NCBI GenBank assembly: GCA_002350855.1 | Contig: DEFM01000006.1 | Span: 44,637-108,636, forward strand | DNA: 64,000 nucleotides | Direction of reading: 5' to 3' | DNA from: Prevotellaceae bacterium UBA2852 | Lineage (GTDB): Bacteria > Bacteroidota > Bacteroidia > Bacteroidales > Bacteroidaceae | Shown: positions 54,748 to 64,000 of the stretch, in pieces | Layout: each line of letters opens with the position of its first letter | How positions within the stretch are numbered: position 1 is the stretch's first letter | Program-made: the position numbers and the translations under genes | Notes under the pieces: model-generated | The model's database searches: none | What the model saw: only the letters and a program-made list of their open reading frames with translations | What the model was told of the DNA's origin: nothing

Positions 54748-56223
54748 ATGAATACTACTGACAAAGGAAGCCGCACGTACCTCATCTCGATTGTGATGGT
54801 AGCAGTGTTAGGCGGATTGCTTTTCGGCTATGACACAGCCGTAATTTCAGGTGCAGAAAAAGGTCTTCAGGCCTTTTTCATGGGTGCACAAGATTTTGAA
54901 TACACAAAGGTTCTTCACGGATTCACCAGTTCAAGTGCACTTATAGGTTGCGTTATCGGATCCGCACTAAGCGGACTGCTTGCATCTAAACTTGGGCGTA
55001 AGAAGTCTCTCATCATGGCAGGACTTCTATTCTTCGTTTCCGCATTTGGAAGCATGACTCCGGAATTCTTATTCTTCGAATATGGAGAACCAACCTATTC
55101 TCTTTTCATTGCATTTAACATCTATCGTGTAATAGGAGGTATCGGTGTCGGTTTGGCATCGGCAATCTGTCCTATGTATATCGGTGAAGTTGCTCCGTCG
55201 AACATTCGCGGTATGCTTGTAAGTTGGAACCAATTTGCCATCATCTTCGGTCAGCTTGTTGTTTACTTCGTGAACTTCATGATTCTTGGTGGTCACAAAA
55301 ACCCTGAAATTATTGAGGGTATCGTTGCGAACTTCACTGATTCACAGTGGACTATTAAGACTGGATGGCGTTATATGTTCGGCTCCGAAATGGCTCCAGC
55401 TGGATTATTTGCATTACTAATCTGTCTTGTTCCTGAGACTCCTCGCTACCTCGTAATGATTGGCAAGGATAATAAAGCTCTTAGCATTCTTACTCACATC
55501 AACGGACAGAGCCGTGCACAACAGATTCTTCGTGACATCAAGGACACCATCACTGTAAAAACAGAGCGTCTTTTCACCTATGGTGTTATGTGTATCTTTG
55601 TAGGTATCATGCTCAGCGTATTCCAGCAGGCTGTAGGTATCAATGCCGTTCTTTATTATGCACCACGAATCTTTAAGGATATGGGCATGGACAACGAGAT
55701 GGTATTTACTGTTGTCATGGGAGTAATCAACATTCTCTTTACCCTTGTTGCCATCTTCACTGTGGAGAAGTGGGGACGCAAGCCTCTCCTTATTTGGGGA
55801 AGCATCGGCATGGCAATCGGAGCTTTGGGTGTTGCTACTTCATTCGGACACGAGGGAATGGCAATGATTACTGCCATCAGCATTATGGTTTACTCTGCTT
55901 CGTTCATGTTCTCATGGGGACCTATCTGTTGGGTACTAATTGCCGAAATCTTCCCAAATACAATCCGTGGTGCAGCAGTAGCTATCGCAGTTGCCTTCCA
56001 GTGGATATTCAACTTCATTGTAAGCTCTACATTCGTTCCTATGTTTGACATGCACCTCACAGAGGGTGATGACTTTGGCCATTGGTTCACATACGGTCTG
56101 TACGGTGTCATCTGTGTTGTTGCAGCAATCTTCGTCTGGAAGCTTGTTCCTGAGACAAAGGGCAAGACTCTTGAAGACATGAGCAGACTTTGGAAAAAAG
56201 CCCCCATTAACTCACCCAAATAG
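54748..56223 (+). CDS. Sugar:proton symporter, XylE-like (MFS sugar porter)
   Basis: The 491-residue inner-membrane protein has twelve helices and the sugar-porter signatures: GGLLFGYDTAVISGAEKGLQ near the start, GRKKSLIMAG, GVGLASAICPMYIGEVAPS, PETPRYLVMIGK, QQAVGINAVLYYAP and the final PETKGKTLEDM. It resembles XylE and, with downstream xylan enzymes, probably imports xylose (or arabinose). It is the first gene of the operon, and a dispersed-repeat remnant separates it from the next gene. The substrate is inferred from context. Confidence 0.9.
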   Translation: MNTTDKGSRTYLISIVMVAVLGGLLFGYDTAVISGAEKGLQAFFMGAQDFEYTKVLHGFTSSSALIGCVIGSALSGLLASKLGRKKSLIMAGLLFFVSAFGSMTPEFLFFEYGEPTYSLFIAFNIYRVIGGIGVGLASAICPMYIGEVAPSNIRGMLVSWNQFAIIFGQLVVYFVNFMILGGHKNPEIIEGIVANFTDSQWTIKTGWRYMFGSEMAPAGLFALLICLVPETPRYLVMIGKDNKALSILTHINGQSRAQQILRDIKDTITVKTERLFTYGVMCIFVGIMLSVFQQAVGINAVLYYAPRIFKDMGMDNEMVFTVVMGVINILFTLVAIFTVEKWGRKPLLIWGSIGMAIGALGVATSFGHEGMAMITAISIMVYSASFMFSWGPICWVLIAEIFPNTIRGAAVAIAVAFQWIFNFIVSSTFVPMFDMHLTEGDDFGHWFTYGLYGVICVVAAIFVWKLVPETKGKTLEDMSRLWKKAPINSPK

Positions 56224-56285
56224 TGGAGGACGTTGGCTATCCGGATGCAAACTTAAAAACTAAAAAACTTAAAAACTAAATAGAA
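56221..56285 (+). repeat. Dispersed repeat remnant with A/T-rich units
   Basis: ggctatccggatgc (partial core) is followed directly by cttaaaaactaaaaaactta, the A/T module. It overlaps the last base or two of the symporter gene and ends just before the GH43 gene, whose signal-peptide codons (attcttcattcttcattctt) continue in a related simple repeat. Confidence 0.6.
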
Positions 56286-56294
56286 CTATTATAA

Positions 56295-59048
56295 ATGCAA
56301 CATTTAAGAATCGCCAAAAGGCTTGCTTATATCACTTTATTATTATTCATTCTTCATTCTTCATTCTTCATTAATAATCTGAACGCGCAGAACCCCTTTG
56401 TTCAGACTTGGTATACATCTGACCCTGCGCCAATGGTGCATGGCGACCGCATATATGTATACACAGGACATGATGAAGACAATGCCACCTTCTTCTGGAT
56501 GCAAGAATGGCGTGTATACAGTTCTGCCGATATGGTGAACTGGACAGACCACGGAAGTCCGCTGGCCTTGGAGAGTTTCAGCTGGGCAGATGACCGTGCA
56601 TGGGCTAGCCAATGTATCGAGCGCAATGGAAAATTCTACTGGTATATCTGCGCACATTCAAGTATATCAAAAGGTATGGCAATTGGTGTTGCGGTTGCAG
56701 ACTCACCTACTGGTCCATTCCACGACGCCATAGGCAAACCTCTCTATGAGGATGGGAAGTGGGATCACATCGACCCTACTGTATTCATTGATGATGATGG
56801 TCAGGCATGGATAGCATGGGGAAACCCACAAGTTTACTATGCCAAGTTGAACGAGGACATGATATCCTTTGCAGGAGAGGTCAAGACAGTACCTATGACA
56901 GAGGAAGCCTTTGGTTCACCTGCCATGAACAAAAGAGAACGTGGCAAGAAATACAAGGACAGCTATGTTGAAGGTCCTTGGCTCAGCAAACGCGGCAAGA
57001 CCTACCAATTACTCTATGCTGCAGGAGGTGTACCAGAGCACATAAGCTACAGTACAGCTCCATCATTTGAAGGTCCTTGGACATACGCAGGCGAAATCAT
57101 GCCTTTGTCAGAAACCGGCTCATTCACAAACCACTGCGGTGTTGCAGACTTCAAGGGACACTCATATTTCTTCTACCACACAGGCAAGCTTCCTGGAGGA
57201 GGCGGATTCGGACGTAGCGTAGCCGTTGAGGAATTCGAATACAACAAAGACGGTTCATTCCCTACTATCATGCCGACAAACGAAGGTGTTAAGCCTATCG
57301 AGACCTTCAATCCATACGAGAAAGTTGAAGCTGAGACAATGGCTTTCTCAAAAGGAATCAAGTCGGAACAAAACGATCATGTAGGTGTTTACATTACCGA
57401 CATTCACAATGATGATTTCATCAAACTGCAGAATGTGAACTTCGGTCGCATGATGCCACGCACTTTCACAGCCCGTGTTGCAAGCGGTCTTCGTGGTGGA
57501 AAGATTGAAGTACATATCGACAGCATTAAGGGACAGTTGCTCACCACTCTTGAAGTTGCTGGAACTGGCGGTTGGGAACAATGGACAACCCTTACTTCAG
57601 ATATTATTAATAATGTAAAAGGCGTACACGACTTGTATTTCCTCTTCAAGGGAAGACAAGGACCCAAACTCATGAATTTTGACTGGTGGCAGTTCAGAGG
57701 TATCGAACAGTGCAACATGCCTATCATGCAGACGAAATTCACAGCCGACCCATCTCCAATTATTGTGGGTGACACTCTATTCCTTTTCACTTCACACGAT
57801 GCTTCACCAGAGGATATTCCTGACCCAAACGAGAAAAACAGTGCAGGTTTCTTCATGTACGACTGGCTTCTCTATTCCACTACGGATATGGTGAACTGGA
57901 CAGAACATGGTGCAGTAGCATCATTGAAGGATTTCGAATGGCGTAGCCGCGATAATGGCGCATGGGCAATTCAGACAGTTGATCGCAACGGCAAATTCTA
58001 CCTCTATGCACCACTTCATGGTCATGGCATCGGTGTTCTCGTAGCTGATTCCCCATACGGGCCATTCAAAGATCCTCTCGGCAAACCTCTTGTATGGCAG
58101 AAAGAGAACTGGGACGACATCGACCCAACCGTATTCATTGACGACGATGGTCAGGCATATATGTATTGGGGTAACCCAAACACCTATTATGCTCTGCTTA
58201 ACGAAGACATGATTTCTCTGAAGAGTGACATCGTTAAACTCGACTACCACATAGATCATTATCAGGAAGGTCCTTGGTTCTACAAGCGTAACGGGCACTA
58301 TTACCTTCACTACGCATCTACATGTTGTCCCGAAGCTTTGGGATATGCCATGAGTGACAGTCCTACCGGTCCTTGGAAATCAAAGGGATATGTAATGCGT
58401 CCAACCCAGCGCGATCGAGGCAACCACCCTGGAGTAACTGATTACAAGGGACACAGTTACATCTTCGGACAGAGTTACGACATCATGCATCTTGAGACAT
58501 TTAAGCACCATGAACGTCGTTCGGTTTCTGTACAAGAGATCAGTTACAATGCAGATGGCACTATCAAGGAAATTCCATATTGGCTCGATCAGGAACCAGT
58601 GAAACCATTGAGCAATCTGAATCCATACAACAGAGTGGAAGCAGAGACAATGGCATGGGGATATGGACTGAAAACAGCAAAAATGGGTATTGCAAACACT
58701 GGAGTTGTAGCAGATATGCCTGCATCTACAGGAAAACGCAATATGTATGTCTTTGACATTAACGACGGGGAGTACATACGTCTTCGCAGCGTGGATTTCG
58801 GTGCAAAATCAGCTAAGCAGTTCCTTATCAGTGCAGCTGCGTCTGGCTCTGTTGAAATATCACTCAAATTAGACAATGTCGAAGGACCAGTTATCGGCAA
58901 GACTACAGTAAAATCAACCGGTTCTTTAGAAAAGTACAAGTCATTCACTGCTAAGGTGCAGAACGCCAGTGGTGTTCATGACCTTTATATCTGCTTCGAT
59001 AAGACCCAAGGTGATATTCATCTTGACTGGTGGCAGTTTAAGAAATAG
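56295..59048 (+). CDS. Double GH43 enzyme (two GH43-CBM6-like units in one chain)
   Basis: The 917-residue secreted protein contains two complete GH43 five-blade propellers, each followed by a CBM6-like module. Unit 1 has catalytic residues Asp43 (SDPAP), Asp160 (HIDPTVF) and Glu226 (VEGPWL). Unit 2 has Asp485 (ADPSP), Asp610 (DIDPTVF) and Glu658 (QEGPWF). Both CBM6-like modules begin NPYxxVEAETMA (about 337 and 775) and end near WWQFR/K. It therefore likely has two active sites acting on xylo- or arabino-oligosaccharides (xylosidase/arabinofuranosidase). The signal peptide ends NLNAQ. The GH10 gene begins 5 bp after its stop. The repeats show internal duplication. Confidence 0.9.
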   Translation: MQHLRIAKRLAYITLLLFILHSSFFINNLNAQNPFVQTWYTSDPAPMVHGDRIYVYTGHDEDNATFFWMQEWRVYSSADMVNWTDHGSPLALESFSWADDRAWASQCIERNGKFYWYICAHSSISKGMAIGVAVADSPTGPFHDAIGKPLYEDGKWDHIDPTVFIDDDGQAWIAWGNPQVYYAKLNEDMISFAGEVKTVPMTEEAFGSPAMNKRERGKKYKDSYVEGPWLSKRGKTYQLLYAAGGVPEHISYSTAPSFEGPWTYAGEIMPLSETGSFTNHCGVADFKGHSYFFYHTGKLPGGGGFGRSVAVEEFEYNKDGSFPTIMPTNEGVKPIETFNPYEKVEAETMAFSKGIKSEQNDHVGVYITDIHNDDFIKLQNVNFGRMMPRTFTARVASGLRGGKIEVHIDSIKGQLLTTLEVAGTGGWEQWTTLTSDIINNVKGVHDLYFLFKGRQGPKLMNFDWWQFRGIEQCNMPIMQTKFTADPSPIIVGDTLFLFTSHDASPEDIPDPNEKNSAGFFMYDWLLYSTTDMVNWTEHGAVASLKDFEWRSRDNGAWAIQTVDRNGKFYLYAPLHGHGIGVLVADSPYGPFKDPLGKPLVWQKENWDDIDPTVFIDDDGQAYMYWGNPNTYYALLNEDMISLKSDIVKLDYHIDHYQEGPWFYKRNGHYYLHYASTCCPEALGYAMSDSPTGPWKSKGYVMRPTQRDRGNHPGVTDYKGHSYIFGQSYDIMHLETFKHHERRSVSVQEISYNADGTIKEIPYWLDQEPVKPLSNLNPYNRVEAETMAWGYGLKTAKMGIANTGVVADMPASTGKRNMYVFDINDGEYIRLRSVDFGAKSAKQFLISAAASGSVEISLKLDNVEGPVIGKTTVKSTGSLEKYKSFTAKVQNASGVHDLYICFDKTQGDIHLDWWQFKK

Positions 59049-59053
59049 TATAT

Positions 59054-61612
59054 ATGCGTAAGATTACATCTATACTCTGCTTGCTGATGTCCGTTTCTGC
59101 TTTTGCGCAGAAAACAATTGATATCAGCGGTGATAATACGTCGTCTTCATACGTAGATTACACAGACCAGATATCAATCGCTGCAAATAAGAGTGTAGAT
59201 GTCAAGATGGCACGTTATTGCCATTTCAGTTCCACCATCGTAGGTAAAGGTACGCTTAACCTTTATGCTGGCGGTGACCGTTGTTATTTGGGAACAGATA
59301 AAGGTGCGGCATGGCCTGACTGGACAAAATTCAAGGGAGACGTGCACATTTATCCTTTCCCTGAAAACTCGTCTAGTGCAGGTTTTTATGGTGTAGTTTT
59401 AGCTCATGGTGGCAAGTCCTTCTCTCCTGAGAGCATTGAGGATGCCTTGACTTCAGGAAAAGTCAACAACTCCATGGAGGACAACAAGGTGACTCTTCAT
59501 GAAGGTGCCACTATCGCTTGCGAGGCAAATACTGCAGGTGCAGGTTTCAGAATCGGAGAACTGACAACAGAACCTGGTTCCAGTATCATCGGATACATGA
59601 AAAAGAACACTCGTGCCGCATATTTCTTATTAGGTCACCTCAATACAGACGCTACACTTGCAGGATGTATTGCCCCACCCGATTATGTTGACACACATCC
59701 CGTTGGAATCATTAAGGAAGGTTTAGGTACTCTGGACATTACGGGTAACGATAATTACCTCAGTGCTTCACTCCGAGTCTTGGAAGGTCGTGTGAATATC
59801 TCCAACGATGCTGCCGAAGCTGCTTCCAAAAAGCGACGTGGTGCACTTGGTGCTAAGCCAAATGCCACTGATGCCATCGCCTTTGTCTTTGGAAAAGGAG
59901 TGTTAGGCGGACAAGGAAGTATTGGAGGAACCGTAGATAACTATGGTACTATTGCTCCAGGTACTGATGATGAGGAAGGTTATGGAACTCTTACTCTACA
60001 GAACTATACAACTACTTCAAAACGTGCTCATTTATATGTTCGTCCTTCATCAATTCTGCGTTTTCGTGTAGCTTCTGCCACAAAACACGACGCATTAAAC
60101 ATTGACGGTGAAGTAAAATACAACAACATCAAAGAAGACTTTACCGAAAGCACGAAGATGCCTGTAGTTCAGATAGAACTAACCAAAGACGCAGACGTAA
60201 AACTCGGAACCGAAATTTGTTTGCTCACAGCACGCAAGAAATCTGCAGCACAGGCAGGTGAATGGAACTTTGATCTTCGTCAGCCGGGACGCTATACTTG
60301 GGCATTGGAAGAACATGAGGACAATGGACAATTCTCTTTGATTCTTCGCCTCGTCTCACTTGAAGACGCTGAGCATAACGAAGGAGGAGATGACGATGAT
60401 CCAGATTATATACCTTGGGCAGAATCCTTGTACAATGACGGTATAGACGAATACAAGGACAACACCACACTCCGTGATTTGGCTCAGAAGAATAACAAAT
60501 TCATTGGCACTGCGATATCTACGTGGAAGAACGACATTACTAATGAATCACTTAGTGAGACTCGCGAAATAGGCTCACAGTTTAACATGCTGGTTGCCGA
60601 AAACGAAATGAAGTTCGACGTTCTTGAGCCATCACGTGGTCAGTTTAATTTTTGGGCTGCCGACAACCTTGTGAACTTTGCCCAGAAGAATAATATGTCT
60701 GTTCGTGGTCACTGTCTGGCTTGGCATTCGCAGCTTCCGACATGGGTGAGCAGCGATGGCAAAAAGAACGACCAAAAATGGAGTAAGACCGAAGCTATGG
60801 AAATTCTAAGAAACCATATCACACAAGTTGTTGGTCGCTATCGTGGAAAGATAAAGGAATGGGATGTAGTGAATGAATGTCTGAATGATGATCAGACTAC
60901 AGTCCGTTCAAATCCTAATGCTTACGATCTTCGAAGCAGTGTTTGGACACTTGCCATCGGTGAAGACTTCATAGACTCAGCATTTGTTTTTGCCCACAGA
61001 GCAGACCCTAACGCAGAACTCTATCTCAACGACTATGGCGTAGAACTTCAGGGTAAAGCCAAGTCCACTGCTTTCTACAATCTCGCCATGCGCTTGAAGA
61101 ACAGCGGAATTCCCATCCATGGAGTAGGACTTCAATGCCATTTTTCCATTGGTGATGCAGACTCCGTAAAACTTGGGAAAACCATCAAGCGTTTTGCTGA
61201 TGCAGGACTAAAATGCATCATCACCGAACTTGACATGGGTATATCTTCTAACTCAGCAAGTAATTTGGAAGAACAAGCACGAAACTACCGTATGATTACA
61301 GATATCGTACTCAGCAACGACAACTGTCCGAATATGGTAATCTGGGGACTCAAGGACAATGACAGTTGGCGTCAGGCATCACAGCCACTGCTCTACGATT
61401 CAGGCCTTAACAAGAAAAAGGCATATTATTCCGTACGTTCGGCTTTACGCCATCATTTAATAACCAATGAACAAACAGAAATTGAATCAATAACCACACA
61501 TGCCAAGGACAAGCCATCAAAGATATTTGACCTTTCAGGTAGAGCTGTAGGTACGGGCAAACTATCTCCAGGTTTGTATATCATGGATGGCAGGAAGATT
61601 TACATAAGATAA
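59054..61612 (+). CDS. GH10 endo-beta-1,4-xylanase with N-terminal beta-repeat region and C-terminal tail
   Basis: The catalytic GH10 domain occupies about residues 465-800, with acid/base Glu608 (WDVVNECLND) and nucleophile Glu725 (IITELDMG), plus HCLAWHSQLPTW. Before it lies an unusual ~430-residue region with a signal peptide (ends AFAQ) and beta-helix-like repeats such as GLGTLDITGNDNYLSASLRV and GTIAPGTDDEEGYGTLTLQN, resembling autotransporter-associated beta strands. The protein ends in the tail FDLSGRAV... to terminal R, shared with other secreted proteins here. It is 852 residues long, far above a minimal GH10. It lies between two GH43 genes in the xylan operon. Confidence 0.9.
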   Translation: MRKITSILCLLMSVSAFAQKTIDISGDNTSSSYVDYTDQISIAANKSVDVKMARYCHFSSTIVGKGTLNLYAGGDRCYLGTDKGAAWPDWTKFKGDVHIYPFPENSSSAGFYGVVLAHGGKSFSPESIEDALTSGKVNNSMEDNKVTLHEGATIACEANTAGAGFRIGELTTEPGSSIIGYMKKNTRAAYFLLGHLNTDATLAGCIAPPDYVDTHPVGIIKEGLGTLDITGNDNYLSASLRVLEGRVNISNDAAEAASKKRRGALGAKPNATDAIAFVFGKGVLGGQGSIGGTVDNYGTIAPGTDDEEGYGTLTLQNYTTTSKRAHLYVRPSSILRFRVASATKHDALNIDGEVKYNNIKEDFTESTKMPVVQIELTKDADVKLGTEICLLTARKKSAAQAGEWNFDLRQPGRYTWALEEHEDNGQFSLILRLVSLEDAEHNEGGDDDDPDYIPWAESLYNDGIDEYKDNTTLRDLAQKNNKFIGTAISTWKNDITNESLSETREIGSQFNMLVAENEMKFDVLEPSRGQFNFWAADNLVNFAQKNNMSVRGHCLAWHSQLPTWVSSDGKKNDQKWSKTEAMEILRNHITQVVGRYRGKIKEWDVVNECLNDDQTTVRSNPNAYDLRSSVWTLAIGEDFIDSAFVFAHRADPNAELYLNDYGVELQGKAKSTAFYNLAMRLKNSGIPIHGVGLQCHFSIGDADSVKLGKTIKRFADAGLKCIITELDMGISSNSASNLEEQARNYRMITDIVLSNDNCPNMVIWGLKDNDSWRQASQPLLYDSGLNKKKAYYSVRSALRHHLITNEQTEIESITTHAKDKPSKIFDLSGRAVGTGKLSPGLYIMDGRKIYIR

Positions 61613-61630
61613 TTATCTACAAACACTTAT

Positions 61631-63673
61631 ATGAAACGCTTTCTAACACTAACACTCTCATTAACATTGCTGCCAATGGTAACAATGGCGCAGAACCCAA
61701 TTATCCGGGATCAGTTCTCGGCAGACCCTACTGCGCGTGTATTTAATAATAAGGTATATCTCTATCCTTCGCACGACATCAAGGCACCAGAAGGACAACG
61801 CAAGGATTGGTTCTGCATGGAGGATTACCATGTCTTTTCCAGTGACAACCTCGTAGACTGGACTGACCATGGATGTATCATCTCACAGAACAATGTGCCT
61901 TGGGGTAAAGTTGACGCTTACTCCATGTGGGCGCCCGACTGCGTGTATAAGAACGGCAAATATTATTTCTATTTCCCGAACGCACCACAAAGCGGACGAG
62001 GATTTACCATCGGCGTAGCCACTTCTGACAATCCCGCTGGTCCATTTACCTGTGAACCGGGGCCTATCAAGGGAGTATCCGGCATTGACCCTTGCGTACT
62101 CGTCGACAACGATGGCTCTGCCTACATCTACTGGAGTGGCATGGGTATTCGCGGTGCCAAGCTGAAAGACAATATGGTGGAATTGGATGGAGAGTTGCAG
62201 GAAGTGAAAATGCCTCATCGTGAAGGCATGGCTGAAATGCCTCCGATAAAGGTCGGTGGTCAGGTTATGGAAGGTCTTCCTGAAGGTTTCAAGGAAGGCC
62301 CCTTCGCATTCAAACGCGGTGACTGGTACTACCTGACATTCCCTTGGGTACGCGGTGATACAAGCGATGGCAAAAACCCGACTGAAACACTTGCCTATTC
62401 CATGTCGAAGTCACCACTTGGTCCATGGGTCTTCAAGGGCATCATCATGGCTGAACATTCAAACCATTGCTGGACAAATCATCACAGCCTTGTAGAATAC
62501 CAAGGCCAATGGTATCTCTTTTATCATCATAATGATTTCTCGCCCAGCGATGACAAACGCCGCAGCGTGTGTGTAGATCGAGTAAAGTTCAACTCCGACG
62601 GCACCATCCAGCAGGTTTATCCAACCAAACGCGGAGTGGGCATCATCCCTGCCACCAACCGCATCGAAGTCGAAGGCTATTCCAATTGTAGCAAAGGAGT
62701 CTCAACAGCTCTGCTCGACACAGTTTACAATTTCAAGGGAATCAGCGTAACCCTGCCAAAGGCAAAGTCATCGGTTGAAGTCTCTGACATAGATTTCTCC
62801 ATGCTCAATGATGCATACGTAATAGCAAAGGTACGTGCTAACAAAAACACAAAGCTTAGCTTACGCGAAAAGAATAATCGTGGTAAAGAAATTGCCAGCA
62901 TCACCATCACTGTGACTGGTGAAAACGGGCCTTTCCGTCGTAATCTGAGCGGACAATGGCTCACGCTCACAGCACCATTATCTTATGTACCAAAAGGTAT
63001 TTCAACACTTTGCGCAACCAGCGAAGGCGACAGTGTAGACATCGACTGGGTTCAGTTCAAGAATCATCCGCGCTATTTCTCGCCAGCAGGCAGCATCGCA
63101 TCTGCATCAAAACCAGATTCCGCAGGTTTCATCCGCCGTTGGCTGTTGCTTGAACCAATAAGCAAACCCAACCGTTCCAATAACGTGTTCACCGACACCT
63201 ATCTGCGTGAGCATTTCTATATGTCGTATTTCAAGGATCAGATGACCACTCTTCCCAAAGACGGGCAGAAAGTAAAGGCAGGCAAGCAAACATTGACTTG
63301 GCGTGCACTTGACAGCGAGAACTTCAATGTCAAACTGTTCCGCTTTGCTGAGAAATGGGGGCAACAGACCTATGGTTCTCTGTTCTGGGGTGTAACCTAC
63401 ATCGACTGCCCGGAGGACATTAAGAATGTACGTCTTGCCGCTGGTTCCAACGGTGCTTCTATCTGGTGGGTTAACGGCAAGGAAGTGTTGCTTCTCTCCG
63501 GTGACCGCCGCATGGTGGAAGATGATGGAATGTCAGGTTTACTGACTTTGCATAAAGGTCGCAACGTCATACGTTGTTCTGTTATCAACGGACCAGGTCT
63601 GAGCGACTTCTGCGTACGATTTATTGACGAGAATGGAAAACCAGTAACAAACTACACAATAACCACAAAATAA
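61631..63673 (+). CDS. GH43 glycosidase with CBM6-like and C-terminal domain
   Basis: The 680-residue secreted protein (signal ends TMAQ) has a GH43 propeller with Asp32 (SADPTARVF), Asp153 (GIDPCVL) and Glu222 (KEGPFAF). A CBM6-like module follows (about 345-480, NRIEVEGYSNCSKG to DIDWVQFKN), then a further ~200-residue domain (about 485-680, RWLLLEPISKPN, SIWWVNGKEVLLLSGDRRMV) resembling beta-sandwich domains seen in some glycosidases. It probably acts on arabinoxylan side chains or xylo-oligosaccharides. It starts 18 bp after the GH10 gene and ends 2 bp before the next gene. Confidence 0.88.
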   Translation: MKRFLTLTLSLTLLPMVTMAQNPIIRDQFSADPTARVFNNKVYLYPSHDIKAPEGQRKDWFCMEDYHVFSSDNLVDWTDHGCIISQNNVPWGKVDAYSMWAPDCVYKNGKYYFYFPNAPQSGRGFTIGVATSDNPAGPFTCEPGPIKGVSGIDPCVLVDNDGSAYIYWSGMGIRGAKLKDNMVELDGELQEVKMPHREGMAEMPPIKVGGQVMEGLPEGFKEGPFAFKRGDWYYLTFPWVRGDTSDGKNPTETLAYSMSKSPLGPWVFKGIIMAEHSNHCWTNHHSLVEYQGQWYLFYHHNDFSPSDDKRRSVCVDRVKFNSDGTIQQVYPTKRGVGIIPATNRIEVEGYSNCSKGVSTALLDTVYNFKGISVTLPKAKSSVEVSDIDFSMLNDAYVIAKVRANKNTKLSLREKNNRGKEIASITITVTGENGPFRRNLSGQWLTLTAPLSYVPKGISTLCATSEGDSVDIDWVQFKNHPRYFSPAGSIASASKPDSAGFIRRWLLLEPISKPNRSNNVFTDTYLREHFYMSYFKDQMTTLPKDGQKVKAGKQTLTWRALDSENFNVKLFRFAEKWGQQTYGSLFWGVTYIDCPEDIKNVRLAAGSNGASIWWVNGKEVLLLSGDRRMVEDDGMSGLLTLHKGRNVIRCSVINGPGLSDFCVRFIDENGKPVTNYTITTK

Positions 63674-63675
63674 TC

Positions 63676-64000
63676 ATGAAACGAAATCTGTATATTATAT
63701 CATTCTTCCTTTTTCAGTTTTCATTCTTCATTAACAAGGCTAGCGCCCAGATTGGTGCTCCATACATCCACGACCCGTCAACCATAGCTGAATGTGACGG
63801 CAAATACTATACATTCGGAACAGGTGGAGGCGGTCTTATCAGTGAAGACGGATGGACATGGCACGACGGTGCCGTTCGCCCTGGTGGTGGAGCAGCTCCA
63901 GACGTTATGAAAATCGGAGATCGCTACCTTGTTATCTATGGAGCTACAGGCGGTGGACTGGGAGGAGGCCACAACGGACGCATACTGACCATGTGGAACA
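63676..64000 (+). CDS. GH43 family protein, 5' part (runs off right edge)
   Basis: An open frame from ATG 63676 (MKRNLYIISFFLFQFSFFIN) continues to the window end without a stop, 108 residues. The signal peptide ends KASAQ; then GAPYIHDPSTIAECDGKYYT, with the first GH43 aspartate (HDPST), matches the arabinan endo-1,5-arabinosidase-like subgroup. GGGGLISEDGWTWHDGAV and GGHNGRILTMW follow. It starts 2 bp after the previous stop, so it belongs to the same operon. The signal-peptide codons again contain the attcttcatt simple repeat. Substrate class is tentative. Confidence 0.8.
   Translation, partial: MKRNLYIISFFLFQFSFFINKASAQIGAPYIHDPSTIAECDGKYYTFGTGGGGLISEDGWTWHDGAVRPGGGAAPDVMKIGDRYLVIYGATGGGLGGGHNGRILTMWN

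Overview
The window looks like a chromosome segment from a Prevotella-like member of the Bacteroidales. The evidence is: a complete SusR/SusA/SusB/SusCD/SusEF starch locus; Bacteroidetes-type promoters (a TTTG or TTG -33 element and a TAnnTTTG -7 element) before many genes; few strong Shine-Dalgarno sequences; RprX/RprY; a DUF3822 protein next to rsmD; and an EF-G paralogue with degenerate GTPase motifs. I see no rRNA, tRNA, CRISPR array, transposase, integrase or phage gene. Gene content reads as ordinary chromosome, with two glycan-utilisation islands and many small dispersed repeats.

Layout. 1-6,600: 3' part of alaS, a secreted tandem-repeat protein, a RecD-like helicase, and a cluster of a pilin-like membrane protein, a DUF3822 protein and rsmD. 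6,255-15,764: a YbjQ protein, a membrane protein, a DPP-IV-like S9 peptidase, manA, an Agp-like acid phosphatase, Nudix-crcB, rfbC, aroB and a small periplasmic protein. 15,860-32,789: the sus locus. All of it is on the minus strand (susA, susB, susC, susD, susE, a susF-like gene, an alpha-amylase and an MFS sugar transporter), with a divergent susR-like regulator. 32,790-33,446: a 656-bp non-coding gap full of inverted repeats. 33,447-42,473: pflB-pflA, a second GH97 enzyme (retaining type), and a 1240-residue modular secreted protein. 42,655-49,007: the EF-G2-like factor, rprX-rprY, a small membrane protein, and rpsF-rpsR-rplI. 49,181-54,552: mtaB, a glycosyltransferase, a phytase-like esterase and a membrane-anchored Ser/Thr kinase. 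54,748 to the right edge: a xylan/arabinoxylan operon (sugar:H+ symporter, double GH43, GH10, GH43, and a truncated GH43).

How the genes work together. SusCD with SusE/F bind starch and import maltooligosaccharides. The secreted amylase cuts starch outside the cell, and SusA and SusB finish the degradation in the periplasm. The MFS protein takes sugar across the inner membrane, and the SusR-like protein senses maltooligosaccharide. The right-hand operon does the equivalent for xylan. pflB/pflA ferment the pyruvate. EF-G2, known in Bacteroides to be tied to carbon limitation, fits a cell that alternates between feast and famine.

The least explained features are: (1) a modular dispersed repeat family (a CCATCCGGATGG core, C/G-rich hairpin arms and A/T-rich tandem units) that sits between genes and also inside two genes in frame; (2) the inverted-repeat cluster upstream of pflB; (3) hairpins at three junctions of the sus operon; and (4) a short, nearly identical C-terminal tail on four otherwise unrelated secreted proteins.
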